From positions 1 through 49,921 of the forward strand of contig NZ_JAGUCN010000034.1 in NCBI RefSeq assembly GCF_018271975.1: a stretch of 49,921 nucleotides of DNA. Direction: 5' to 3'. The DNA is from Carboxylicivirga mesophila (GTDB lineage: Bacteria; Bacteroidota; Bacteroidia; Bacteroidales; Marinilabiliaceae). The translations under genes and the position numbers were made by a program. Within the stretch, counting starts at the first letter, position 1; every line of letters begins with the position of its first letter. This document shows, piece after piece, positions 9,802 through 19,469 of this stretch. The notes below the pieces were generated by a model. That model saw only the letters and a list, made by a program, of their open reading frames with translations. It was not told the DNA's origin and did no database searches.

Positions 9802-9974
9802 CTTAGTACTGCAAAAAAAATGGTATTTTTTTAATAATACTACTATTTGTAGTTTTCTTTTATAAAATCATTTATTTAGCGCGAATTGTAACTGTTTTTA
9901 GTTGTCAGGCCTTATTTGCAGAAGCATTTATAAAGGCTTGTGGTTGAGACTAAATAATAATCAAATATATCTCT

Positions 9975-12182
9975 ATGTCGAAACTTCATATTGTGGCTAA
10001 CAGATTGCCATATAGTTTAAAAAAAGAAGCAGATGGATACGAACTGATTGAAAGTGTTGGAGGATTAGCAACGGGCATGAAGTCGGTTTATACCGAGTAT
10101 GGTGGAAAATGGATTGGCTGGTCGGGTGTAAATTCAGATGAACTTTCGCCCAAAGAAAGTGATGCCATTGACCAAAAGCTGCTTGAAAAAAGTTGCGTTA
10201 CAGTGCCGCTTAGCGAACAGGAGATTCTGGAATATTATGAAGGATTTAGTAATAAAACCGTTTGGCCGCTTTTTCACTATTTTACCCAGTACGTTGATTA
10301 TTCACCGGTTAACTGGGAAACCTATAAGCGCGTCAATCAGCGTTTTGCCGACCGTGTGCTGGAGGTAGCCGAAGATGGCGACCGGGTGTGGGTGCACGAT
10401 TACCAGTTGTTGCTGGTACCCGAAATGATTAAATCTAAAAAACCCAATGTGACAGTTGGTTTCTTTTTGCACATTCCATTTCCATCGTATGAGGTGTTTA
10501 GGATACTTCCCTGGCGTATGGAGCTATTAAAAGGGATGCTTGGGGCCGATTTGTTGGGCTTTCATATTTACGATTATGAACGTCACTTTTTAAGCTCGGT
10601 GCGTCGCCTATATGGTTACGAAATTGCCTTTAACGAGATACATGCTGATAATCGTATTATCAAGGCCGACTCTTTCCCAATGGGTATTGACTATGCCAAG
10701 TTCAAAAACACTTCGGCATCGGTAATGCAGAAAACCATTCAGGAGCGCTCAGAATTACATAAAGAGCTGGAGAAATATTTCATGACATCGCCCGACAGAC
10801 GCCTTATTCTGTCCATCGACCGTTTGGACTATACAAAGGGTATTCCACAGCGACTAAAGGCTTTCAGGAAATTTATGGAGAAGTATCCTGAATTTCACGG
10901 GAAAGTGACCTTGGTTATGTTGGCAGTGCCAAGCCGCGGGCAGGTGGAGGAGTACATGATGCTCAAGAAAGAAGTGGACGAGCTTGTAGGTAATATTAAT
11001 GGTACCTATGGTAATATAAACTATACGCCTGTGTGGTATTTTTACCGGGCAATGCCGTTCGAGAACCTGGTAGAACTATACAACATGTCTGATGTGGCAT
11101 TGATTACGCCGCTTCGTGATGGTATGAACTTGGTAGCCAAGGAGTATGTAGCTTCACGAGGTAATCAAACAGGAGTTATTGTGCTGAGTGAAATGGCAGG
11201 AGTTGCCAAAGAGATGGGAGAGGCCATTATTATTAATCCAATTAACGAGGATGAGATAGCTGAAGCATTGCACCGTGCGTTAACGATGCCTTTGGACGAA
11301 CAAAAGCAGCGCATGGGTTACCTGCAGGAACGCATTCAGCGCTACTCGGTATATAAGTGGGCAGGGGAGTTTGTGGATGCTTTGGAAAATGTCAAACGTA
11401 TTCAGAAAGAATTCCTGGTGAAAAAAATTACGAATAGTGTATTTGGCGAAATCAATAAACGATATGTTAATGCAGCCAAGCGGGCTATTTTCCTGGATTA
11501 TGATGGTACACTCACAGCCTTTCACAAGAATCCTCAGGAAGCAACGCCCAATGATGAGCTTTATGAAATATTGAATAAGCTACTGGCTGATCAGAAGAAT
11601 ACCGTAACTATTATTAGCGGACGCGACCGTTATACGCTTGAAAAATGGTTTGCTGATGTACCCATTAACCTTATTTGTGAGCATGGTGTTTGGTTGCGTA
11701 AGCATGGTGGCGAGTGGCAAACACTTACCAATGTAAACAATGACTGGATGCCGGTGATTCGTCCAGTACTGGAGCGCTTTGTTGATCGTACGCCAGGCTC
11801 TTTTATAGAAGAAAAGAACTACTCGCTGGTGTGGCATTATCGTAAGGCAGAGCCTGAGCAAAGTCTTATTCGTGCCAATGAGTTGAAAGATGAGTTGCTT
11901 GACCTGGTTGGTAATCTAAACCTGGAGATAATGGAGGGCAGCAAAGTGATTGAGGTGAAGAGCGGAGGTATCAATAAAGGTATTGCAGCTAACCAGTTTA
12001 TTCATAATGGGAACTTCGATTACCTGATGGCGATGGGAGATGACTGGACAGATGAATACATGTTTAAAGAACTACCGGATGGAGCAATAACCATTAAAGT
12101 GGGTATTCAGCGCACCAGCGCCAATTACAAATTAGAATCGGTTGATGCCGTAAGAAAGTTCTTGCGTAACTTGGGTGAATAA
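9975..12182 (+). CDS. Fused trehalose-6-phosphate synthase / trehalose-phosphatase
   Basis: Bifunctional cytosolic enzyme making trehalose from UDP-glucose and glucose-6-phosphate. Residues 1 to about 470 form a GT20 synthase: VGGLATGMKSV, VWVHDYQLLLVPEMI, GFFLHIPFPSYEVFRILPWR, SIDRLDYTKGIPQRLKAF and RDGMNLVAKEYVASRG are all present. Residues from about 495 to 735 form a HAD-type phosphatase: FLDYDGTLTAF (DxDGT nucleophile loop), TIISGRDR, LICEHGVWLRKHGGEW and MAMGDDWTDEYMF. Both active sites look intact. The OtsA-OtsB fusion order is common in Bacteroidota. The divergent GH15 gene may degrade the product. Likely roles are osmotic or desiccation protection. Confidence 0.95.
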   Translation: MSKLHIVANRLPYSLKKEADGYELIESVGGLATGMKSVYTEYGGKWIGWSGVNSDELSPKESDAIDQKLLEKSCVTVPLSEQEILEYYEGFSNKTVWPLFHYFTQYVDYSPVNWETYKRVNQRFADRVLEVAEDGDRVWVHDYQLLLVPEMIKSKKPNVTVGFFLHIPFPSYEVFRILPWRMELLKGMLGADLLGFHIYDYERHFLSSVRRLYGYEIAFNEIHADNRIIKADSFPMGIDYAKFKNTSASVMQKTIQERSELHKELEKYFMTSPDRRLILSIDRLDYTKGIPQRLKAFRKFMEKYPEFHGKVTLVMLAVPSRGQVEEYMMLKKEVDELVGNINGTYGNINYTPVWYFYRAMPFENLVELYNMSDVALITPLRDGMNLVAKEYVASRGNQTGVIVLSEMAGVAKEMGEAIIINPINEDEIAEALHRALTMPLDEQKQRMGYLQERIQRYSVYKWAGEFVDALENVKRIQKEFLVKKITNSVFGEINKRYVNAAKRAIFLDYDGTLTAFHKNPQEATPNDELYEILNKLLADQKNTVTIISGRDRYTLEKWFADVPINLICEHGVWLRKHGGEWQTLTNVNNDWMPVIRPVLERFVDRTPGSFIEEKNYSLVWHYRKAEPEQSLIRANELKDELLDLVGNLNLEIMEGSKVIEVKSGGINKGIAANQFIHNGNFDYLMAMGDDWTDEYMFKELPDGAITIKVGIQRTSANYKLESVDAVRKFLRNLGE

Positions 12183-12205
12183 ATCTCATATAGCATAAAA
12201 ACTAA

Positions 12206-12233
12206 AAACGGCGCCTATTCATAGGCGCCGTTT
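12206..12233. terminator. Perfect hairpin terminator between convergent genes
   Basis: The arm AAACGGCGCCTAT (12206-12218) is exactly complementary to 12221-12233, and T-rich or A-rich flanks allow termination in both directions. It lies between the trehalose gene and the efflux operon. Confidence 0.85.
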
Positions 12234-12253
12234 CTGTATGCAGTTAAGTAGTA

Positions 12254-13627
12254 TTATTGCCAGCCACCTCCCAGTGCCTGGTATAACCTAATGTATGCTT
12301 CCAGAATATCCTGTTTATTGCCGGTGAGTAGCATTTGAGCATCAAAAGCCTGTCGCTGACTTTCCAGAAACTCAATATAACTGGCAATCCCTTTATCATA
12401 ACGGTCGGCCGAAAGACTGGCGGCTTCAGTGGCGGCTTCTACATGCTCCTGTATGGCCAACTCTTCCTCCTTCAGCGTTTTAATCGAGAGCAGGGCGTCT
12501 TCCACTTCTCTAAATGCATTCAATACGGCATTTTCATACTGATAGACAGCTGCTTCTGTTCTGGCCCTTTCTGCTTTAACGCGGTTGGTGTTTTTACCCC
12601 AATTAAAAATAGGTCCCAGTATGCTGCCACTGATATTCCATGCCGGGTCACCAGATGTTAAAGTGCTTAAATCATCGCTGGCCAAGCCAAACATACCTGT
12701 AAGGCTGATGGATGGCAGACGGGCAGCCTGAGCCACTCCCACCAGTGCATTTTGTGCCACAAGCTGTTGCTCAGCCATTAAAATGTCAGGCCGGCGATTA
12801 AGTATATCTGAAGGTATTCCAGCCGGAATGGTCGGGATGTCTATGAAATCATCAAGCTGAGCCTCAAAGGTATGCAGCTGTGGGTTTTCGCCAATAAGCA
12901 TATTTAAGAGGTTCTCTGATTGGGCCGCCAATCGCTTGTATTGCGGTATAGCAGTTGCTGCCACCGCTTTTTGTATGCGCGAATGATTGACATCAATTGC
13001 AGGAATAATACCCGCATTAAAGCGCTCCTGCAGGATAAGGTATGAACTGTCGCGGATGGCATAGGTTTGTTCCGCGATTACCGTTTTGGTCCTAAACTCA
13101 AGTACCTGAAAATAGGTGGTGGCTACAGTTGTTATCAAAGACAAACGTAGTGCATTTAAACCATATTCAGAGGCGAGGTATTGTGCCCTGGCTGTTTCAT
13201 TCATTCTGCGAAGCTTACCCCAGAAGTCAATCTCCCAGCTTGCTTGACCAATAATATTAAACGCATTCGTAGGTTCTGGTAGGCTGAATCCCTGAAAATT
13301 ACCTCTTCCGGCAGTGCCTGAATAATTGAATTGCGGCAGAAGATCTGCTTTTTGAATGGCCAGCTGCAAACGCGCGGCTTCAACATTTTGGGCTGTTGCC
13401 AACAAGTCCTTATTATTATTTAGCGCCTTGTGGATAAGTGTATCCAAAACCGGATCATTAAACAGGTCCCACCACCTTAGTGTTGCATTGTAGCTTGTAT
13501 CACCATTAGCGTATATAAAACTCTCCGGAGTGTCAAGCTCCGGTCTTGTATAGTTTTTGCCCATTCGGCAGCTGCCAAACAGCAATGTAATACCAATGAC
13601 AGGCAGAATATATTTCAGTATCTTCAT
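12254..13627 (-). CDS. TolC/NodT-family outer-membrane efflux lipoprotein
   Basis: Outer-membrane channel of a tripartite pump. The N-terminal signal ends in a lipobox, LLFGSC, with Cys20 as the lipidated residue. The mature part starts with the NodT-type motif NYTRPE. Two OEP domains follow, with the helical, Ala/Gln-rich content typical of TolC proteins (ILNRRPDILMAEQQLVAQNA at the repeat junction). The length of 457 aa is normal. It is the last gene of the operon. Its ATG overlaps the stop of the RND gene in a TAATG arrangement at 13627, which suggests translational coupling. The substrate of the pump is unknown. Confidence 0.94.
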   Translation of the reverse strand: MKILKYILPVIGITLLFGSCRMGKNYTRPELDTPESFIYANGDTSYNATLRWWDLFNDPVLDTLIHKALNNNKDLLATAQNVEAARLQLAIQKADLLPQFNYSGTAGRGNFQGFSLPEPTNAFNIIGQASWEIDFWGKLRRMNETARAQYLASEYGLNALRLSLITTVATTYFQVLEFRTKTVIAEQTYAIRDSSYLILQERFNAGIIPAIDVNHSRIQKAVAATAIPQYKRLAAQSENLLNMLIGENPQLHTFEAQLDDFIDIPTIPAGIPSDILNRRPDILMAEQQLVAQNALVGVAQAARLPSISLTGMFGLASDDLSTLTSGDPAWNISGSILGPIFNWGKNTNRVKAERARTEAAVYQYENAVLNAFREVEDALLSIKTLKEEELAIQEHVEAATEAASLSADRYDKGIASYIEFLESQRQAFDAQMLLTGNKQDILEAYIRLYQALGGGWQ

Positions 13628-16600
13628 TACTCTTCTTTCTTTTGGTTAGCTAAGGCTCTTTTTTCTTCGTACCTGGCTAGTTTGCCGATAAAAACAAATA
13701 GCATAGGGTACATAACTACTCCCAAAATGGTAGCTACAGTCATTCCTCCAAGCAGTGCCATTCCCATTACTTTACGTGCTTCGGCGCCGGCACCTGAGGC
13801 CATCACCAGTGGTAAAACACCCAATATAAATGAGAAAGCCGTCATCAGGATTGGGCGGAAGCGTAGACGGGCCGACTCAATGGCTGCGTCAAATAAGCTG
13901 AGTCCCTCATCAAACTTAATTTTGGCAAATTCAACGATTAGAATGGCGTTTTTAGCTGCCATGGCAATCAGCATCACAAGCGAAATCTGCATAAATACAT
14001 TGTTTTCGAAGCTAGGGCTGACAAAGCGAGCCAATAACACAAACAGCATTGCGCCCAGCACAGCAAAAGGAGTACCTAACAGGATGCTGAAAGGTAATGA
14101 CCAGCTTTCGTACTGAGCTGCCAGGATTAAAAACACAAATATCAAGGCGAATACAAAAACGATAGATCCTGAACCACTTGCTTTTTTCTCCTGATAAGAC
14201 ATATTTGCCCATTCATAACCCATTCCAGGTGGAAGTACTTCTTTGGCCACCTCTTCAAGCGCGTTAAGGGCCTGGGCCGATGAATAGCCAGGAGCTGGTG
14301 TACCTGACAGTTCAACAGAGCGATAAAGATTAAAACGATTGGTAAAATCGGCTCCTGAACTTTTTTCGACTGTTACCAGTGAGGATAGTGGCAAGCTTTC
14401 TCCATCCTTGTTTTTAACAAAGAACATGTTCAGCTGCTCTCCATCCTGCCTGAATTCTGGTGCTGCCTGCAGGTAGGCCTTGTATAAACGACCAAAGCGG
14501 TTGAAATCATTGATGTAAGCACCTCCAAGGAAAGCACTGATGGTGGTGTACAAATCATTTAGCCTTACGCCGGCTTTTAGCGCCTTATCACGATTGATGT
14601 TAAGACGCCTTTGAGGTACGTTTGCCCGATAGGTTGTAAAGACATTGGCAATCTCGGGGCGCTGCTGTGCTGCCGCAATAAACTTAGCTGATTCTTCAGC
14701 CAGATATTGTGGCGATTTGCCCAGCTTATCCTGCAGCATTAATGAAAAGCCCGAGCCACTACCTAAACCTGGTATAGCCGGAGGACCAAAGGCAAATACC
14801 TGCGCTTCTTTGATGCCTTGATAGAACATAAAATTAAGCTTACGGGCAAGCCAATTGGCTTTAAGTCCGCGATCGTCCCAATTTTTAAGTGTAATGAAAA
14901 TGATACTTGAGTTGGTTGACATACTACCCGATAGCAGGTTGAAACCCGATACCGAAGCCACACTGGCTATCTCATCCACTCCTTCAAGCATTGCCTCCAC
15001 ATTATTCACTACTTCCTGAGTGCGCTGAAGTGAGGCTGCATCAGGCAGCTGCACGTTCACAAACAGGTAGCCCTGATCTTCTTCTGGTATAAATCCGCCG
15101 GGTACAAATCGGCTGATGATAACAATTAGTACAACAGTGGCACCAATAAACAGCATGCTGCGGGTTATTTTACGGGCCACCACATTGGTAGCTTTCATGT
15201 ATTTTACCGAGCTGCGATCAAATGCTTTATTGAATGATTTAAAAAAACGTCCAAGCAGTCCGCCGGGTAGCTCAGGTTTACGCAATAGAATTGAGGCTAA
15301 AGCTGGCGAGAGGGTCAATGCATTAACTGAAGAGAAGCATACTGACACAGCTACAGTTATTGCAAACTGCTGATACAAACGCCCTGTAATGCCCCCCATT
15401 GAAGCTACCGGTATAAATACAGCAATCAACACCAGCGTAGTAGCGATTACGGGAGCGGTTACTTCTTTCATGGCGGCAATGGTTGCCTCGCGACGATTCA
15501 TGCCTTTCTCAATATTCACTTGTACAGCTTCTACCACTACAATGGCATCGTCAACTACAATACCAATGGCCAATACCAAACCAAGCAGTGACAAGGTGTT
15601 AATAGTGAACCCCAGCATAGGGAATACAGCAAATGCACCAATAAGAGAAACTGGAATGGCAATGGTAGGAATCAGCGTTGCCCGCCAATCCTGGATGAAC
15701 AAGAATACTACAAGGATAACCAGTATTAGAGCCACTACTAAGGTGATAGCCACCTCTTTTAATCCAGCAGTAATAGGAGCTGTGGCATCTAAAGCTATAT
15801 CATAGGTTACACCCTCAGGAAATGAACTGGCCAGTTCGTCCATGGTCTTCAGAATTTCTTCTCCCATGGTAACGGCATTGGTACCTGGTGACTGATAGAT
15901 AGCAATCAATGCACACGGTTTACCCTGAAATTGTGCATTGGAGTTGTAACTTTCGGAGCCCAGCTCGATAGTAGCTACGTCTTTTAATTTAATCTGACTG
16001 CCATCTGGGTTGGTACGGATAGCAACTTCACCAAATTCTTTTTCAGTTACCAAACGGTTGGGCAGAGTGACAGTATATGTTAATTCGGTACCCGGAGGAG
16101 CTGGTTCAGCACCAAATTTACCACCTGGTACAATGACATTCTGTTCACGAATGGCAGCTGTAATCTCCGGTACAGTAAGATTAAGTTGCGACAGGCGATC
16201 GGGCTTAATCCATATACGCATAGAGTAGTCGCTGGCACCCATTACCTGCACACGTCCCACACCATTAACACGAGCCAGAATGTCCTGAATGTTAATAATG
16301 GAGTAGTTGCCCAGAAATTCCTGGTCGTAACGACCATCACTATATACTGCTAAGGCCAATACAATACTACTCATACTTTTTTGAGTGGTCACTCCAAGTC
16401 GTTTTACTTCTTCAGGGAGCTTGGCGGTAGCAGCTGATGCCCTGTTTTGGGCAAATACCGTGTTCATATCCGGGTCGGTACCCACTTCAAATGATATATT
16501 AATAGCCATACTACCATCATTGGCATTGGTCGATTTCATATATATCATGTTTTCCACGCCATTAAGCTGCTGTTCGAGCGGAGTGGCTACTGATTGCTCT

Positions 16601-16770
16601 ACATTCAGTGCATTGGCACCTGTATAATTGGCTCTTACCTGCACCATAGGTGGTGTAATATCCGGAAATTGCTCCATTGGTAACTGAAGCATAGAAATAC
16701 CACCTACAATAAGAATGACAATGGCAATAACCATGGCCACAATAGGCCTTCTTACAAAAAAACTTCCCAT
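13627..16770 (-). CDS. RND-family inner-membrane efflux transporter (HAE1/AcrB type)
   Basis: Proton-driven inner-membrane pump of 1047 aa, the standard AcrB length with 12 membrane segments and two large periplasmic loops. The N-terminus FVRRPIVAMVIAIVILIVGG and the LPMEQFPDITPPMVQV segment are typical. TM4 carries the proton-relay pair in GIVVDDAIVVVEAV (near residue 405). Downstream blocks match AcrB TM10-12 (AAKNAILIVEFAK, RFRPILMTAFSFILGVLPL). It is the second gene of the operon, two bases after the adaptor gene. HAE1 pumps export drugs, dyes, bile salts or solvents; the actual substrate cannot be predicted here. Confidence 0.96.
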   Translation of the reverse strand: MGSFFVRRPIVAMVIAIVILIVGGISMLQLPMEQFPDITPPMVQVRANYTGANALNVEQSVATPLEQQLNGVENMIYMKSTNANDGSMAINISFEVGTDPDMNTVFAQNRASAATAKLPEEVKRLGVTTQKSMSSIVLALAVYSDGRYDQEFLGNYSIINIQDILARVNGVGRVQVMGASDYSMRIWIKPDRLSQLNLTVPEITAAIREQNVIVPGGKFGAEPAPPGTELTYTVTLPNRLVTEKEFGEVAIRTNPDGSQIKLKDVATIELGSESYNSNAQFQGKPCALIAIYQSPGTNAVTMGEEILKTMDELASSFPEGVTYDIALDATAPITAGLKEVAITLVVALILVILVVFLFIQDWRATLIPTIAIPVSLIGAFAVFPMLGFTINTLSLLGLVLAIGIVVDDAIVVVEAVQVNIEKGMNRREATIAAMKEVTAPVIATTLVLIAVFIPVASMGGITGRLYQQFAITVAVSVCFSSVNALTLSPALASILLRKPELPGGLLGRFFKSFNKAFDRSSVKYMKATNVVARKITRSMLFIGATVVLIVIISRFVPGGFIPEEDQGYLFVNVQLPDAASLQRTQEVVNNVEAMLEGVDEIASVASVSGFNLLSGSMSTNSSIIFITLKNWDDRGLKANWLARKLNFMFYQGIKEAQVFAFGPPAIPGLGSGSGFSLMLQDKLGKSPQYLAEESAKFIAAAQQRPEIANVFTTYRANVPQRRLNINRDKALKAGVRLNDLYTTISAFLGGAYINDFNRFGRLYKAYLQAAPEFRQDGEQLNMFFVKNKDGESLPLSSLVTVEKSSGADFTNRFNLYRSVELSGTPAPGYSSAQALNALEEVAKEVLPPGMGYEWANMSYQEKKASGSGSIVFVFALIFVFLILAAQYESWSLPFSILLGTPFAVLGAMLFVLLARFVSPSFENNVFMQISLVMLIAMAAKNAILIVEFAKIKFDEGLSLFDAAIESARLRFRPILMTAFSFILGVLPLVMASGAGAEARKVMGMALLGGMTVATILGVVMYPMLFVFIGKLARYEEKRALANQKKEE

Positions 16771-16772
16771 AA

Positions 16773-17921
16773 CTATTGCTGATTATTGCGTACTGACTCA
16801 AATGCTTTATCTTGTGGCTGCACAGTCATGCCCGTTCTTACCCTACTAAGTCCTTCCAAAACAATGCGTTCATTGGCATTGAGTCCTGATGTGACAATTA
16901 CCATATCCTGAAGTGTTTCACCTAATTCAACGGCCCGGAATTCAACTTTATTTTCAGCATCTACCACAAAAACACTGTATTCTCCTTGCACCTCCTGCAG
17001 GCATTTAACAGGTATAAGTAAAGTCTCAACTGGCTCGGTCAGCACCAGCCGAAGGCGTGCAAACTGACCTGGACGTACCAGTTCATCAGTGTTTGGAAAC
17101 GATGCCTGCACCATTACAGTGCCGGTTGTCGGATCTATGTTACGACCAATAAAATCAAATTTGCCCAATTCGGGATGTTGGCTGCCATCTGCAAAGAAAA
17201 GTAGTATATCTGCCTGACGCTCTTTTGGTGGAGTCTTAAGTGTTTCCTGAGCTTTAGCATATTGAGCCAGGTTCAGGTATTGCTGCTCAGTTAAATGAAA
17301 CTGAACCAGAATAGTATCCAGGCGCGAAACTGTATTTAGTACAACCGGATTGGGCTCACGACCCACGTAATCGCCCGCTTTAGCCATTGAACGCCCGATT
17401 ATTCCATTGATAGGTGAGTATATTTTAGAATAGCTCTGCTGTATCTTGGCGTATTGTAAAGAAGCTTCAGCAGCTTCGAGTGAAGCTTGTGCGGCACCAA
17501 AGTTGGCTACAGCAGCGTCATAATCACTCTGACTGACAGCGTTTGTTTCGGCTAATGGTTTGTAACGGTTATAATCGCTTTCGGCTTTAACCAGATTGGT
17601 TTTGGCTTGTGCTACCATACTCAGGGCTTCAGCCACCTTGGCATCTAACGGTGCTGGATCGATGGAGTACAGTAGTTGTCCTTTTTTTACGCGTCCACCT
17701 TCTTTAAAATGTATGCCTTCCAGGTAACCATCAACCCTTGCTCTGATTGAAATGTCAAACAGCCCATATGTCTGTCCTACAAAGTCTTTAGTTAATTTGA
17801 TTTGTTCTGTTTTAGCTGTAAACACCGGAATTACTGGAGGTGCCATTGCTGGTTGTTTGTTTTTACAGCCAGCAAATACAACCAGTACCATAAGAAGTGC
17901 TAGATAGTTTCTCATAATCAT
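16773..17921 (-). CDS. Periplasmic adaptor (membrane fusion protein) of the RND pump
   Basis: Links the RND pump to the outer-membrane channel. The lipoprotein signal peptide has lipobox VVFAGC (Cys19). Then come a barrel-sandwich/lipoyl half (DGYLEGIHFKEGGRVKKGQL), an alpha-hairpin rich in Ala (about residues 90-150), the second lipoyl half (IYSPINGIIGRSMAKAGDYV), and beta-barrel and membrane-proximal domains. At 382 aa it matches AcrA/MexA proteins. It is the first gene of the operon MFP-RND-OMF. The first ATG at 17921 is followed by another at the third codon, and either could be used. Confidence 0.94.
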   Translation of the reverse strand: MIMRNYLALLMVLVVFAGCKNKQPAMAPPVIPVFTAKTEQIKLTKDFVGQTYGLFDISIRARVDGYLEGIHFKEGGRVKKGQLLYSIDPAPLDAKVAEALSMVAQAKTNLVKAESDYNRYKPLAETNAVSQSDYDAAVANFGAAQASLEAAEASLQYAKIQQSYSKIYSPINGIIGRSMAKAGDYVGREPNPVVLNTVSRLDTILVQFHLTEQQYLNLAQYAKAQETLKTPPKERQADILLFFADGSQHPELGKFDFIGRNIDPTTGTVMVQASFPNTDELVRPGQFARLRLVLTEPVETLLIPVKCLQEVQGEYSVFVVDAENKVEFRAVELGETLQDMVIVTSGLNANERIVLEGLSRVRTGMTVQPQDKAFESVRNNQQ

Positions 17922-17984
17922 AAGTGTGAATGATCAATTTTTATTGTTCGTAAAAGTTCTTGTAAATGTAGGGAATTTAGCACG

Positions 17985-17999
17985 TAGAATGCAATTCTA
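17985..17999. promoter_or_regulatory. Small palindrome upstream of the efflux operon, operator candidate
   Basis: TAGAAT, GCA, ATTCTA is a perfect 6-bp inverted repeat, 64-78 bases upstream of the adaptor start codon. It could bind a dimeric repressor of the TetR or MarR kind, but no regulator gene is adjacent and no promoter consensus was found next to it. Confidence 0.3.
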
Positions 18000-18090
18000 T
18001 CTACCATGTCTTTAACTTTTTGATAAAAACGATGCATATTTATAATTGTTTAAATAAACAGGTAGGAGTTGTTAATTTTTGATATGATAT

Positions 18091-18585
18091 ATGGTAATGA
18101 TGGAGATGAAAAAAATACTTAATCCTTTTGAAGTCAATAAGGGTGCAGATTATCAGTGTTTTGGTTGTTCGCCGGCCAATTCAAATGGCTTACAACTGAG
18201 TTTTTATTCCGATGGTGAAAAGTTATTTGCCAACTGGTTGCCTCAAAAAGCTTTTGAAGGCTATACGAATGTGGTACATGGCGGTATACAGGCCACACTA
18301 ATGGATGAAATTGCCAGTTGGTATGTATATGCATTGCTTGATACGGCAGGAGTAACCAGTGCTATGGAGTTGAAATACCACAAGCCTCTGTATATGACAA
18401 ATGGTGAAGTGCAAATTGTAGCAGAGTTAAAGGAAAAGAACAGACGAAGTGCAATTATTGACACTAAAATATACAATGCCAGCGAGGTGTTATGCAGTTC
18501 AGCTTTAGTCGAATATTATTTGTTTCCTTCCAATGTAGCGTGCACTAAATACAAATATCCGGGTAAAGATAAGTTTTGGGAATAA
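18091..18585 (+). CDS. PaaI-like hotdog-fold acyl-CoA thioesterase
   Basis: Predicted single-domain hotdog thioesterase that hydrolyses acyl-CoA or a related thioester in the cytoplasm. The core motif VVHGGIQATLMDE (near residue 60) is the HGG and catalytic-acid signature of the PaaI/YbgC-like 4HBT family. The central helix is followed by beta strands AMELKYHKPLYM and AIIDTKIYN. It has an extra N-terminal stretch with a Cys pair (CFGCSPANSNG) seen in many DUF4442/PaaI-like members. The start is ambiguous: ATG codons at 18091, 18097, 18100 and 18106 lie close together in one frame. The gene stands alone, so the substrate is not suggested by context. Confidence 0.85.
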   Translation: MVMMEMKKILNPFEVNKGADYQCFGCSPANSNGLQLSFYSDGEKLFANWLPQKAFEGYTNVVHGGIQATLMDEIASWYVYALLDTAGVTSAMELKYHKPLYMTNGEVQIVAELKEKNRRSAIIDTKIYNASEVLCSSALVEYYLFPSNVACTKYKYPGKDKFWE

Positions 18586-18624
18586 AAAAGCCCCGCTCAA
18601 TAGGAAAGAGTGTGAGAACGGGGC
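18584..18624 (-). terminator. Minus-strand terminator without an obvious upstream gene
   Basis: GCCCCG (18590-18595) pairs with CGGGGC (18619-18624), extended by CTC/GAG after a two-base bulge, and is followed on the minus strand by six T. The polarity terminates minus-strand transcripts, yet no minus-strand coding gene lies to its right for more than 20 kb. A short RNA ending here is possible. Confidence 0.55.
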
Positions 18625-19469
18625 AAGGGGAAAACAACCTGTCAGGAAAGATGAAACGAATATAGTGAAAATCAATCGGAGAGCGGAATGTTTGGTTTTG
18701 TGATTGTGATAAACTGCGGTATTTTTTAGACTAAATTGAAGAATTATTCCATTAAAAGCATTTTATTTTATTGTCAATAGGACTGAAAGAAGAAGCTGTT
18801 TTTATTTGTAAATATTATTGCGAAAATGGGAATCTGTTCGGAGAATGATCTAGAGACAATAATGGTATCATACATTCTGCCTCTTAGGCTTGCTTATTAG
18901 TTAAAGCGATAATAAATAATGTTACTAAAGAAGCTGGAAATGGTTTTCAAATGGCGTGCTCTTAAATTACTAACTATAAATATATGTTTTGCTGCTACCA
19001 AATTAACCTGGCTATTTTCGTAAGTGGATCTTTAGTTTAGGCAAGGAGCAATAATTTAGTTGTAATTACATTGCTCTCAGGTGGGGAAATCTATGAAAAT
19101 ATTGTAATTTATTCTAAATCATAATACTTCGTCGAACATACCTAGTAGTTTGCAACTACATCATTTGTATGTCCGGGTTAAGAGTAATTTACGATAACTA
19201 TCATAGTTATCCGTTCCGCCTGGCAACAAAAACGAAAAGTTCGGCGCAGCGTTTCGCTAGGTCTTATTCAATAGGCCTCTGGTTAATAATCATAGTTGAT
19301 TAAATAATATCGCACTTTTAATGTGAGTAATGGCTATCAGATAGATGAATAAAAAGTTGCCTATTCTCAAGCCTTACAAAAGTTAATTGGGCTGATTTGT
19401 TTTGCGCAAGATTTCATCGGGGAGGAACATACTAACTACTCGCCGATAACGCATACACTATGGATACAA
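18625..19469. other. Intergenic region without recognisable gene
   Basis: About 845 bases without a convincing coding frame on either strand. It holds one short palindrome at about 19192-19210 (GATAACTA, TCA, TAGTTATC) that shares its core with the repeated motif in the 19.5-kb repeat. Nothing else could be assigned. Confidence 0.6.
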
